DNA of 64,000 nt, taken from Lineus longissimus. Its lineage: Eukaryota; Nemertea; Pilidiophora; Heteronemertea; Lineidae. The position numbers and the translations under genes are program-made. A model generated the notes under the pieces. That model ran no database searches, was not told where the DNA came from, and saw only the letters and a program-made list of their open reading frames with translations. Positions 32,718 to 43,974 of the stretch are shown here, piece by piece. The stretch is taken from contig NC_088322.1 in NCBI RefSeq assembly GCF_910592395.1, forward strand, positions 5,513,431-5,577,430. Reading direction: 5' to 3'. Each line of letters begins with the position of its first letter. Positions within the stretch are counted from its first letter, which is position 1.

Positions 32718-33521
32718 TTTGGTTTTTTTCTTCCATGACCTCGGCGGACTAATTCCACATCGCCCGCGGAATGCCGAAGACATTAGAAACCTGCACACCA
32801 AACGTCGTCGGCTAACTGTACACCTTACGACTTTGCCTCCAGACGTAATATTATAGTAGGAGGAGTACACAGCTTCACACCACAAGTTTGTTGTGGCAAT
32901 CTACATCATGTCTTTAGTGGCCGCATCAGGGACACCATGCTAAGTCACATAAAGTGTGTCGTGGAGGTGTGTCCGCCAGACTACCGCGTGATTGGTTGAC
33001 CTAGTTGATATCTGTGTCAATTCGTTGTTTTTGCGACGACCAATAATGACGAATCATCAGCAAGAGTATTGACTTGTCGTAGTGGCCGGTAAGGGCGATG
33101 GGACGAGGCCTTATCACTAAGTCCGTAGTGTAACTAGTTGTAACAACCCTTCTTGGTTTATGCACATTTTGCAGTATTTATACCCTTAAAGAAGCAAATG
33201 CTTTCAACACATATAATCTGTGCCTCTTAATGATTCAGCGATATCTAGAAATCATCACTTGCGTGTTTCCAGGGAATGTGAAGATTTTTTTCATATTTTT
33301 GCATTTTTCTCCAAATATAGGGTTTATATGTGCCTTAGCCTGATTATACTTCTAAGCTCTTCAATTAGTACTCGCATTTTAGTCTGGTGGTCCGCCATCT
33401 TGGATTCAGTAAGTGAACCAATTGGTCCAGTCCCTGTACACATTGACAATATTATAGCAATCATTTCTCACAGTGAGCCATTATCGCCGAAGGGCTTGTT
33501 GTACATGTATTTTACACGAAA

Positions 33522-33542
33522 AAATTAAATTAAATTAAATTA
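33522..33542. repeat. AAATT microsatellite
   Basis: About four tandem AAATT units. Confidence 0.9.
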
Positions 33543-34146
33543 AGTACGAGTAAGAGACCGCATTGTAGCCAGATTGATATTAGAGTAGAGGGTGATGTAA
33601 GAGACGGCAACATGCCTCATGTCACAATCTAGAGACTGCATTGTAGCCTTATGGGAGAGAATAGGGCAGTGTCACAAGAACTAAACTAAACTCAAGGGAA
33701 TGAAGGTGAGATTTGTACTGACCTACTTTATGACCTTCCGCCCTACTTTAAGACTGTTATAGCTAAAGTAGTCGGGTTTGGTATCGAACGAAAGATAATG
33801 AACAGTCGGTTTGTGCTAACGCATTTTCATTACCAACTGACCTATTGGAGACAGTTAAAGCCAAATGTGTCATCCGTTTTTGATATCCAACAAAAAGTGT
33901 TTAAGAGTAGGTTAACCCTGATCTACTTTTATGACTTACTATACATCTTGAACACCGTTAGTGGAAGGCAGTCGCGTTAATGGTATCAAACTAAAGGTAT
34001 TGAAAGAGCAGTTTTGCGCTGGCGTGCTTAAACACAGTTGGAGCAAAGGCACTGAAGGTATTGAAGAGCAGATGTGACAAAAGAACCCCTCAACTACTTC
34101 ATTCACTGCAGTTCAAATAAAACCTTCACAACTGTCATCCACCCTA

Positions 34147-34313
34147 GGGGCCAAATTCATAAAGGGCGTGTAAGGGTTAGACGTGCGTAACTTCTCCCTG
34201 ATTTGTTATAGGGCCTATTCATATTCTGTGAAGATTTACATGATGGAACTGAATCTGTCTATTCAGTAGTTAAACGCTGTTTTAAGCTGAACGCCCTTCA
34301 TGAATTTGGCCCC
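34147..34313. mobile_element. 167-bp foldback (MITE-like) element
   Basis: GGGGCCAAATTCATAAAGGG at the left is the inverted copy, with one or two differences, of CCCTTCATGAATTTGGCCCC at the right. There is no coding content. Target duplications are not clear. Confidence 0.75.
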
Positions 34314-36261
34314 ATTTGTCTAAGCTTGATTCCATCTAGTCTATCCACATCTCCCTTTCTACCATAAACATACATTCTGGTACTCGCTTATACTACTTTC
34401 TATATTTTCTTGTCATTCATCACATTTTTTGCAATTCAATTCCGCCAGCGTAGCTATTCAGGCCACCAGGCCTCTAGTTAAAATGAAAGCCTCAGCAATA
34501 CAGTGCGGAGGCCAGAAATTGAATCGAGTTCAGACTTTTTCGTCTAAATATTTTATGCATAGATATCTGGACGCTCTCACACGATGTGCATCCTGCGGTG
34601 TCTGCGGAGAATGCCTCGCTTTTGATTCGTGCTCCGGGGGTATTTTATGGGTATATTCAGAAGATGCACCGCCAACATTGCCAAGAGCTCGGCTTCGGCC
34701 TTACCCAGGAGTGTATATTTGGCCGTCAGCTTCAAACTCTCTTCTTGCATTGAATTGAACAAAATCTAGTCCTCTTCTGATTTCCCGGGGCGACCACTTA
34801 TTGCAATTTTTACTGAGTATGAACTGAGATAGAAGATTGAAGTGTCCTTGGAAAGAATGTCCAAGCAAAAAAAGGATTCTACTATGCGCTTTAATCTATA
34901 TTGACCGTTATGGCCTCTATTGAATCATATACAATAATCCAGAAGAATACAATATGACCAGGCTCTCTTTCAAGGGGGAAATTTTCTACTTTTACAACAG
35001 TATGAAATACCTTACCCCTGGAGGTCCAGGATATATAATCACCTTAAAATGTTATGGAGAATAAATCGTTATTTCATATCAATCCCAGTCGCGAGTCCAT
35101 ACTATCATACACAATGCTTTTTTATTACGGAAGGCTTGAACTTAAACTTCAAGTATGAAAAGGCCTACACCGCTACGTTGAAGAGATTAAACTTGGTCAC
35201 GGAACAAAGGCGAAATAGAAAGCAATGTTGTTAAGCATGTTAAGTCAACGGTCCATTTGAATCACTAAGCGTTAAGTACACAGAAATAAAGGTATTAAGG
35301 CCTTAGTTTTGACGACAGAGGTATACGGCTTGTGGTCTGTACGATAAAGTCGAATGTTAGAAATTCTTTTGGTCAGGGTGGTGAGGACTTGACAAAAGCA
35401 CTGTGGAGTTCCTTGTATACTACTACGACACATAATGCGTTGAGATGTAATGAAATATGTGATAGGATGTCATATTCATTAACGCAAGTCAATCATGCCA
35501 ATTCTCGATAAGGTCTGCAAGTTTTGATTTGGTGCCTACAAAAGTTTGGTTTCTTCTGCATTCGATATTAACAATATTTGTTGATGTTCATCATTCGATA
35601 TGGAATAACGACGTGGAACATTTTGAAACGGATAGTTCATCAATTTCGACAATCGCATACACCTGCCTTTGTGGTCGGTCCTGATCTGGAGTTCAATGTT
35701 TGGATCAATCACAATGACTGAAAGCGAGTGCTCTACTGAAACCAAGCATTTTGGATATTTGTAAGAAAATTTGACGTAGCCTGTTTGTTGTCCGCTGAAG
35801 GTATTTTAAAATGTTCTAAAACACGCCACAGTTAACAACAATTAGCAATGCAATTCTCTCGACGTGACCAGCGTTCTTCTAGAGTAAATAAACCACTTGA
35901 AAGGTAAGGAAAGAGGTCTGCCTGTTTAGTTATAATGCCAAGAACTGAAATAAAGATAGCCTTTCCAATGTTATCTCCCGGAAGCACAACGGGAATGCAA
36001 ATACTCATGGAGCCAGAGATATAGGCGTAACCATATCCAAGACTTGCTCAAGAAATATCACCAGATACACAGCGGCCCCAATGCCAATCTTGGTTCATTA
36101 TAGATTTCACAACTCCCTATGAAATGTTGTAGATGACTGTGGTTGCAATAGTTCTACAGGAGATTCAGAATTGATAAAGCCTGAGCCAAATGATAATCTA
36201 TAATTAATTCACTGAGAGAACACTTTTAGTTAACGGTGAATTTAACAGAACTGGGTGAATT

Positions 36262-36413
36262 ATGTGCATGCGACTGACAATGCAGAAGCCAGTGCTTTCC
36301 GACAAAGAGGACACGCCGATTGAGACTGTCATAAATGATGTGGTGGAAGACTGTGTTGGCAATAAATTCTTTCGAAAGCTAAATGTAGGATTTGTAGACC
36401 ACGACTTGGAAAG
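36262..36413 (+). CDS. exon 1 of the unrecognised host-like gene
   Basis: The exon is bounded on the left by an AG acceptor at 36247-36248 (or is a first exon) and on the right by a strong donor AAAG|GTAAGT at 36413. The frame from ATG 36262 (a second ATG is at 36268) has an in-frame TGA upstream, so this could be the true start. It encodes RLTMQKPVLSDKEDTPIETV, then INDVVEDCVGNKFFRKLNVG and FVDHDLE, ending in phase 2 (AG). The peptide is acidic and hydrophilic with no recognisable domain. Phase 2 matches the starts of both following exons, which is the main reason to trust it. It lies about 5.8 kb upstream of exon 2. Confidence 0.55.
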
Positions 36414-36419
36414 GTAAGT

Positions 36420-39400
36420 TACCGCGCGGGGAAGGGGCAATTTGCAAGCAATTGCACATGCACATTCAGTTTGTTGTACAGCACGTACAGCAGTAAGTCA
36501 CGCAAAAGTGACGCAATATGGGGGGGGGGGCTAGGGTTCTTATAAATATATTTTGCCATATTTGGCTTCAATTACCTCTTTAGTTCCGTGACAATAAATA
36601 ATTTACAAGTGAAATTATCGACTATCCGGTGACCGCAAAAAAGTACAAAGTTGCAAGCACGACTCGCTCTCCATGCGCAGTAGACTTCTGTGTTCCGTAT
36701 TTGGAGCTTTGCGCGCTCATACCCTAAATTAGGCGCCTCCAAATCCAATACGTTTACACACCGACCAAAAAAATAACCCTGTGCATTTTAAATAAACCTG
36801 AACCACAACTGGAATCTCAGTGCAGTCGTTAAGCATAACACAAAGAAAGGGTTAAAGCCTGAACATAAAGTGAATCTAAGTAAACGCAGCTTTAACACTA
36901 GTAGGAACATTTTTCTGACTTATTACCGGTTTCTCTAACTTTTTCCTGATTTATCTGACATTTCTCCGACATTGTTCGACTTTTCTCCGACTTTGTCCAA
37001 TATGTCGGATTTCCAGAAAACCGGTGAAAATACTGGGGCTTCCCAAAATAGGCCATTAAAGATCAAAGGCCTTCGCTGAATGGGGTCTCTCCTTAGACCC
37101 TTTGCATGTCACATATGAATGCATCAGTCTCGAATAAATGTGTTTTCCTTTGCTGGCCTTTTAATCAAATTATCAGATGAATGTATATGAAGGCCAAGTT
37201 TACATAAAACCAAAATCTGAAGGTGAGATGATTTACTGGCACACCACCTTGCCCCATGCTCGCAGCAAACACACACTTTGCCTTGTGCGATAGGACAGTT
37301 CAATGGCCGGCTCCTCGACTGGAAATATTTGCTCTGGGCCAAGTCTTATACATGTACTATCTCTAAAATCAACACCAGTTTGTGAATTGGTCTATCAAGA
37401 TACGACACTGATTTTACCGATTTTTTCCGTCTTTCGTGAGCGTCGGATCGGCGAGTGCCAGCTTGGCTGTCCTCACATGACTGTATTGGTCATGTTTGAC
37501 TTCTACGACACGGCCTAGTCGCCAAAGATAACGTACATCATTGGCGTTTTTGGGTTATTCAACTTTTTGCGGGGTTGAAGGTTTGGCAAATAAGTTCAAG
37601 AATTCAGTCGCCAAGAGCTGAACTTTACCTCATGCCAACATTTGCGAAGAAGAGATCCTGGCCTTGTGAAGTTGCATGGCGGTGGTAAAATCACATTTGA
37701 ATTCATTGTCAGTATGTAATTTGGCGTTATTGGCATCTTTCAAGTTGTCCATGGAATGGACCTTCATCCGTGTTCTGGCGATCAACGAATTGACAAGATG
37801 ACGATAAGATAACTATGCCAGAGGTTAATTACTTTTTGAAGAGGACTGTATATTTATATGGTACAAGCTATCATAAAATACCTACAATTCACTACAGCTG
37901 TAAATGCTTCAGCCTAGAGCCAGCGGCTCCGTACTAGTTTTTTACACACGATTGCGGTGTCTCTTCTCCGGCATCTACAACAGGCTATCCTCCGTCTCGT
38001 GTTCGGTTGCAGACTTCGGTCTTCTAGCCCGGAACGTCAGTAGAAGGGCGTAGTAGATTATATATATATATCAAATTATCTTCCCGCCAAGGGGAATATA
38101 TCAATACAAGTTTTTTCCGCTAAGGGATATATACTAAAATGCTTCTCACAACTCAAAACGTGCTACAACACAAACAGTCTGTAACATTGACTCAGGCTGA
38201 CTGTAGCAACCTGACCGCTAGCTAGGACTATATAAATGACTTCGACTCTACCGGTTCTGCCCAGATGGCAACAGACTAGTCCTAACTAGCCGGCAGGTCG
38301 TAACAATAAACTAGCCAGTAAATTAAGAATACTATACCGCCACGTGTATTCTATAAACGGGGAGGGACGTCAACAGCAAGGCCTCGTCCTTCTCGATCTC
38401 AGCAGGGCGGATTCGTCCAACTCATCAACACGGCTTCCGGCGTAAGCGGAGAGACAGTGATGGAATCACACCCACTGGCTTCTAACTATATAGCTATCAA
38501 ACAGTCACCTGAAGTCAACATACACAGATTAAAACCGTGGGTTAACACAACATCTTTTTAGTCCCAAAATACAACTGGGTTTTTATATAATGGTTTTCCA
38601 GAAATCCGTTCGCACGGTCTATAATTATTAAAGTCTATATAACAGGTTCGAGTATGTCCAATAACACCAATGGACTAAAATACTAAACGATAACGATTCA
38701 TTCTAACCGAGAATCAACAACATTACTATTAGCCCATTCATCGAAAATAGGCCTAAAAGAGTCGAATGGAAAGTTGCTCAGGTCGACCTGATCTACGCGA
38801 GCCTATTCAAAGCACCTGGTCCGCAAAGACCAGAATGCACCTTCAAACATTAATACACCCCCCTTTTAGACCCCTTCTCAAACTATAGAAAAACCATGTC
38901 ACTTCTATTAAATGCACAGATAGCTATACATTAGCGAGAGGAAGACACAAACTGGTGATACGTTACAAACACAGCACGATACACACGGTTAGTGCATCGG
39001 CCGTATACAAATGTACGTAAAGCGTGAAAGGCTTCACACCGGTAAAATTATGGCATTTTCCATTCTATCAGTAAAGTACGGCGTGAATCAATCATAAAAA
39101 CGTTACCACCATTTTCAACTCTGCTTCAAACCATTTTCAACCATCTCGCTACGAACTTCTGGGCGTTTTCATCTATCGAATAGTACAGAACCGGCGGCGA
39201 TCCTCACTCAATCGCGGACGGAGTCGAAGTGCTGTCTTGAACACACATGCCCATGGGTGTTACCTAAGTCTCGCCAACATCTCGCAAAATCTCGGTAAAC
39301 AATTTTTTGGCGCGGAAATAATAATACAATAACGGGGTCAAACCGGGTCAAGGGAGAAGTCAGCTGATCGCAATAACAAACGATCACTGATCGTCACAAC

Positions 39401-39640
39401 AATCCGCAGTCCTTCACTTCTGATCAGTCTCCACTGAGATGGTTGACTTTGTTCTCGGATTTGTTTCACCCGGTTAGCAACGAAAACGTTGAAGCGCCTG
39501 ACGTCGTTTCAACATTTACCTACTACCATAAATTGTTCCTGTTGCTGACAGGATGCCACGTCGTGTTGTCCGGCGGTCATTTGATACGAATTTGAACTGC
39601 AGAGTGTCTCTGCACCAATGCTCCACTACAGTCCCAGCTA
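36420..39640. other. gene-poor part of the first intron
   Basis: No coding sequence recognised. It has a G10 run near 36520 and a short inverted pair (ACCGGTTT/AAACCGGT) at 36926 and 37020. Near 38050-38140 are AT-dinucleotide runs and two similar phrases CCGCCAAGGGGAATATA and CCGCTAAGGGATATATA. Parts could be LTR remains of the BEL fragment that follows, but this is not demonstrable. Confidence 0.4.
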
Positions 39641-39649
39641 GGGCTCTCT

Positions 39650-41010
39650 AAATCACATGTTGACCATGGTTGTTTTGATCGGACACACTGTTCTTTCAAT
39701 CGCGTCTGCGTCCCCTTCTGAGATGGTATTTAAGACTTCTTCGGAATAGGAAGCAAATTTGTGTAGCCTGAGAATTCCTTTGCTGCGAAGTGACTTTGTT
39801 TGCTTGACAAGCTGGATGACTTGTGTTTGGCAGAGAAGACAGCCCATCATTGGCGTAAAAGTTTATCGTTTACAAAGTTTGCCGATGCAGCTCCACATTC
39901 TAACTTGTGGTCTGTAGCAATCTGCTCAAACCCGAAGTTAAAGCAAGATGGAGATGATTTTGCTTCAACTTCATGGACTGTCATGTGGTATGCAACCGGT
40001 TTTTGATCGCAATCTCCGTTAGGCCACCACCTCAGATAATTTCTATGCTGTGCATTCGCTTTGAAGCCATGGTGCAGTCGTTCAACGTCAAAAGTTACGG
40101 CTATAGTTTCTTGTTGAAATCTACACAGTGCAACAAGAAGTGAGTTCATCATGGGCCGTACAAGACGTGATCGTTAAGAGAGCATCCATTGTATCGGGCC
40201 GCATAATCGAACACGACACGGGTTTTACTAGATTTTTGGGGATGGTGCACTCCGAAGTGTGGCAGGAACCATGCATGACCTCTCTCATGACTTTCCTCCT
40301 CCGCTATTTTAGCTTCCCATTTGGGATTAGACTTGAACTTGGTTTTGAGCGAATTTGAACGTTTCAAGACAAGGGAACTATTGTCTTTCCGGATAGGGTC
40401 ATCTCCTTTGAACGGCAACGGCATTTCAGAGTGCCCATCATCTAACTGGTGCATCCCTTGCTGCATTTTGCAAAGGAACTCGGCGTATTCAATTGTCAGG
40501 TGCACGTTTGACGTATGGTCTTGTGGGTCTGCTTCCATTACTTTCACTTCTTCTTTGATTTGACTTTGGAAGACAGTTATCGCTTTGAAAGTTTTCCTGA
40601 AGCTGTGTATGCGACAATATGGTGACTTTACCTGATCTTGTCATCAAGATTATTCCTAGGCTTCACGAGACCAACTATTCCCCAACCGAGCTTTGTTTTC
40701 TTCGCACAAGGGTCGTCCTAATCACCACTAACAGTCTACTTTGACGTCAGTGTGCGCAGACAGTAAGCCCACTTCACAATCTTGGATTGGCCTGATGTTC
40801 GATGCCTAGTATTGCAAGTGTGGCCACCTGTTGGCCATGGTTCTGGTTGGGATATGATACTTATCAGCGGTGCTCTTCCTATTTACCCCGACTTGAAATA
40901 CCATGACTTCTTCCACCCAATTGTCACATTGTTTCAAGATCCCTTGCAGTCATAGCCATAGACACGTCGAAAGCTTCTCTTTAGCTGGATTTGCATAGGA
41001 CTTGGCTGGA
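39650..41010 (-). pseudogene. second, different BEL/Pao fragment (protease end and RT)
   Basis: Reading downwards from about 40710: KTKLGWGIVGLVKP (protease end), VKVMEADPQDHTSNVHLTIE, YAEFLCKMQQGMHQLDDGHS, HAWFLPHFGVHHPQKSSKTR, VVFDYAARYNGCSLNDHVLY, and from 40152 LLVALCRFQQETIAVTFDVE, then NYLRWWPNGDCDQKPVAYHM. At the catalytic site the codons read FYANDGL where BEL relatives usually have YxDD, so the first Asp is Asn. Frames change several times and the RNase H and integrase parts are absent. Sequence differs clearly from the BEL copy at 19-24 kb. It lies antisense inside the first intron of the 36-49 kb gene. Confidence 0.7.
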
Positions 41011-41089
41011 GGGAGGGAGTCTTTGGAGTGCAAACGGAGGAGAAAACATCTTTTTAAGAGTTCAGCTCCAAAGGGGCATTTTCACTTGA

Positions 41090-41205
41090 CTGGGCCGGGG
41101 GGGGGGGCAATTGTATGTTTCTTATTTTAATGGGGGCGGCTATTTTCGGGGTGGGACAATTGTCGGGCGGCTATTGACCGGGAGGGGGGGGGTTGTCCAG
41201 ATTAG
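41090..41205. repeat. G-tract repeat with GGCGGCTATT / CAATTGT units
   Basis: GGGCAATTGT and GGGGCGGCTATT phrases alternate twice between G runs of nine or more. Its style is like the 685-992 minisatellite but the units differ. Confidence 0.6.
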
Positions 41206-41670
41206 CCAGATTAGCAAGGATAAACAAAATTGTTATTTGCTTCATCATATAAAATGTATCCATATCCCGGCGAGAGGAATGGCAAGTTGCCATTGAAATA
41301 ATGCATCTGCCTTCCCTTTATTTACGCAGCAACATTTCATTCGTAAGCATTCAACGGTTGCAATGCACTACCCACTTCTAAGGGCAGCTTTAATTTTGCG
41401 TTATTTATGGCGGTCATGAATAGTCCACTAGCTCAATGTTCTGAAGCTTTGACAACACATGTACAATGTAATATGTTTCAAGATTGTTCGCAAACGCCAG
41501 GTAACCTCCAGGACTGACATAACTGAGTATCCCGTAACGCGCAGGTCGCTTAATGGTTCGTGTCATCAATATCAATGTTGGAGTAAAATGGACATTACAA
41601 AAAAATGGCGAGCAATGCGAGAAACTGCTGTATATCCCTTGGGTAACCCGATCATTCACTAGGAAACCAC

Positions 41671-41747
41671 CTCAGCTCCAATTCGATGGTACAGGGTTTG
41701 GCTCCAGATCACTCCAGCAAATTATGTCTGCGTTGGAGAGTGCCTGA
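41671..41747 (+). CDS. possible alternative terminal exon after exon 1
   Basis: A CACTAG acceptor at about 41670 is followed by a frame in the phase needed to join exon 1. It reads KPPQLQFDGTGFGSRSLQQI then MSALESA and a stop. The polypyrimidine tract is poor. It would give a shorter protein ending inside the present first intron. This is a weak candidate that could be chance. Confidence 0.2.
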
Positions 41748-42203
41748 CACCGTAAATTACCATGTCCACACATGCTCGACATTCGTATTTCCCACGTTTG
41801 AGGAACTTATAAACTATAGGTGGGGTCACTTATAATTACTCTAAGAACTTTCTCCGATATCACTCGCTGTGTATGTCGAGGATGTTACAAACGCACAATA
41901 TGTGTTGTGTGCATGATAAACTCAGTTGGCCAATATTTCCGGGGCGTCGTTTCGTACTTCGCCAAAACATCCACAAAAAGTTCCACGATCACCTGAAGAT
42001 CGCCGCCACTGTCATTCCGATAATCCCAAGCCATCGGCAATTTTTCATCATATCGTTTAAAAGTGCTCGCAAAAAAACCAAATCGGTGTCAATTATCCGA
42101 AAATATCAGCCATCGCCGTGAATTTGTCGATAACGCAACAGTATCTGAACGGGGGACAGAGCTCACATTTACCGCTTCATTTGCTTTGCTGCTTTTACTT
42201 CAG

Positions 42204-42374
42204 CCGCCAAAGACCGAAAGGCCTACCAGAACTTGGTCAGCAACATGCTATGGCAGATGGTCCCCCGCTAGGCCAGCCCGTTCCTTATCGACTGCCAAAA
42301 GTTCCAAGTTTACGAAATGTGGGCGATACACCGAGGCAGCTTTATAGTCGTCAGGCGTTTCCTACTGCTAGGAG
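42204..42374 (+). CDS. exon 2 of the unrecognised host-like gene
   Basis: The acceptor is TGCTTTTACTTCAG (AG at 42202-42203), the donor TAGGAG|GTAGGT at 42374. Length 171 equals 1 + 56 codons + 2, so the exon is phase 2 at both ends and can be skipped or included without breaking the frame. It encodes RQRPKGLPELGQQHAMADGP and PLGQPVPYRLPKVPSLRNVG, then DTPRQLYSRQAFPTAR. It is rich in Pro, Gln and Arg and probably disordered. I do not recognise the protein. The open frame, splice sites and phase together make a real exon likely. Confidence 0.65.
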
Positions 42375-42600
42375 GTAGGTGTACAGGCATATCGCCCGCA
42401 CACTACATTATGTGTCTTTTTTGTGTCGCCCAGTATATAAGTCTGTACCATCGTTTCGGTACTACAAGAAAATGTCATCTTGAGCGTCTGTTGTGAACAT
42501 GTTTTAGTAGCCCCAAAATGAAGAAACTCTTCCAAAATTTTAGTTGTTTGGCGAAGTAACACCCTGGGAATTTTTCCTCATATATTTCCATTCCTTTCAG

Positions 42601-42789
42601 TTTAAACGAGCTGAGTGTCGACTCAATCAGCCTTCCACCGCCAAAAACATATGTGCAGGAGCGTCGGCGGGCAAACCTGGCGGTACCAAAATTCAAGCGA
42701 GCCATGATCGCACCTATCAACGACAGGACATGTGGCGCTCATTTTGCTAATAATCTTCAACGTGACCATGAATCTAGTTGGTATCAAAG
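42601..42789 (+). CDS. exon 3 of the unrecognised host-like gene
   Basis: The acceptor is TTTCCATTCCTTTCAG ending at 42600, the donor CAAAG|GTTAGT at 42789. Length 189 equals 1 + 62 codons + 2, again phase 2 to phase 2. It encodes LNELSVDSISLPPPKTYVQE, RRRANLAVPKFKRAMIAPIN and DRTCGAHFANNLQRDHESSW, then YQ. A basic stretch (QERRRANLAVPKFKR) could bind a partner or act as a localisation signal. Only about 226 bp separate it from exon 2. Function is unknown. Confidence 0.7.
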
Positions 42790-42794
42790 GTTAG

Positions 42795-43580
42795 TAGGTG
42801 TCATTGGATTTCGCCTCGATAAAAGAAGGTTTTTACTGAATTCCATGTGCAATTTTGCTGCCATCGCATAGCGCATGAAATATTGCAAAGCAAAAGCGTT
42901 GGTACGGTTCGGATGCAGCTAGGCATGCAATGGGTAGGTTTCGCAGCTCCTGCGGACGAAATGATTAGTTCGAAGGTATGACTTGTCATCAAGTCCTGTG
43001 CTACGTGACACTCGTAAATAATCTTCTAATATACAGGCCATTGCTGATAAGGAGGAGGCGTCATCGAACTGCTGATAATGTATATTATGAAGGATATTTT
43101 CGCTCGGTTGTTGGGGGAAGGTGATTTTATAACTCATGAACAGCGAGAAGTTGATGATCACGTTTACTTTGTTTTCAAGTATCTTCACCTTCGCCTACAT
43201 TTGATAGCACGCATTATATATTTCTTTTTATATATGCTTTTTGACTTCGCATATAAGGAGTTATCTGTCATCTGATTTTATCATCCGAATCATAGTCACG
43301 CTACAAATTATTTCGTAAGAACGATGTAACAACTCTTACGAATTTTTGCTCACAATATTTAGTTTATCTCTATATTGCCACATTATATACTCGAGTTTCG
43401 CACTCCTAACGTCCAGCCAGATCTTAACCTAGTGCACATTTCTATTCAAGCTACTCTTGCCATTGACGCTGCTGGTCAAACAAGACAGAAACGTACTCCC
43501 GTCGTGGGCCTACTAACATGAACACATACACTGGCTTACTGCAGTGGACCTTAGGCGTGCGATACTCCAGTATATTCAGA
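42795..43580. other. intron sequence, nothing recognised
   Basis: Part of the intron after exon 3. No repeat or gene was recognised before the inverted repeats starting near 43590. Confidence 0.4.
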
Positions 43581-43639
43581 GGTGACCTGAAACGCTTTTA
43601 TCAAAATGTTAACTTGGGGTATAAATGATAGGGCATAAG

Positions 43640-43945
43640 ATAAGAAACGCAAGTGTTAAAACCGCATGAACATCAAATTATTCGACATCTTAAAGTTATA
43701 GCAGTATGTACTTCAAACATTCCAGGTGGTGCCGGAAGAACAAATTGATGATGTACATTGTGATGTACTGAAATAAAGTTTTGATAGTTTCATGCTTATA
43801 AATGCTTATATAGTTTTATGCTTACAATATACATCATCAGTTTGTCCTTCCTACAACACCTGGAATGTTTGAATCTCATACCTGTCATAACTTGAAGATA
43901 GGTAGTTCGATATCTATGCGGTTTTGACCACTTTGTTCGTTATCT
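43640..43945. repeat. imperfect inverted repeat (~120-bp arms)
   Basis: Left-arm phrases AAAACCGCAT, AAAGTTATAGCAG, TTCAAACATTCCAGGTG and GATGATGTACATTGT return inverted in the right arm as GATGATGTATATTGT, TTCAAACATTCCAGGTG and AAAACCGCAT. The arms are about 43640-43765 and 43820-43945. No coding content. Confidence 0.7.
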
Positions 43946-43974
43946 TCGTTTCCAAAACCGTCTCCAATGTGTAT

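Larger units (their letters stand above)
31775..36240. other. long intergenic or 5' intron stretch
   Basis: Mostly unassigned. It contains an (AAATT)n microsatellite at 33522-33542, a 167-bp foldback element at 34147-34313, direct repeats of AGAGAC(C/T)GCATTGTAGCC at about 33550 and 33628, and two weak exon candidates listed separately (32124-32285 plus, 32509-32717 minus). Confidence 0.5.

Noticed and set aside
36519-36530. Sequencing or assembly problem at a G10 run
   Set aside because: Long G runs are natural here (41.1 kb, 0.7 kb); nothing else suggests a join.
38394-38439. Possible small plus exon between CTCGATCTCAG and GTAAGC
   Set aside because: Phase would fit the 36-49 kb gene, but it is under 50 bp and short matches of this kind arise by chance.
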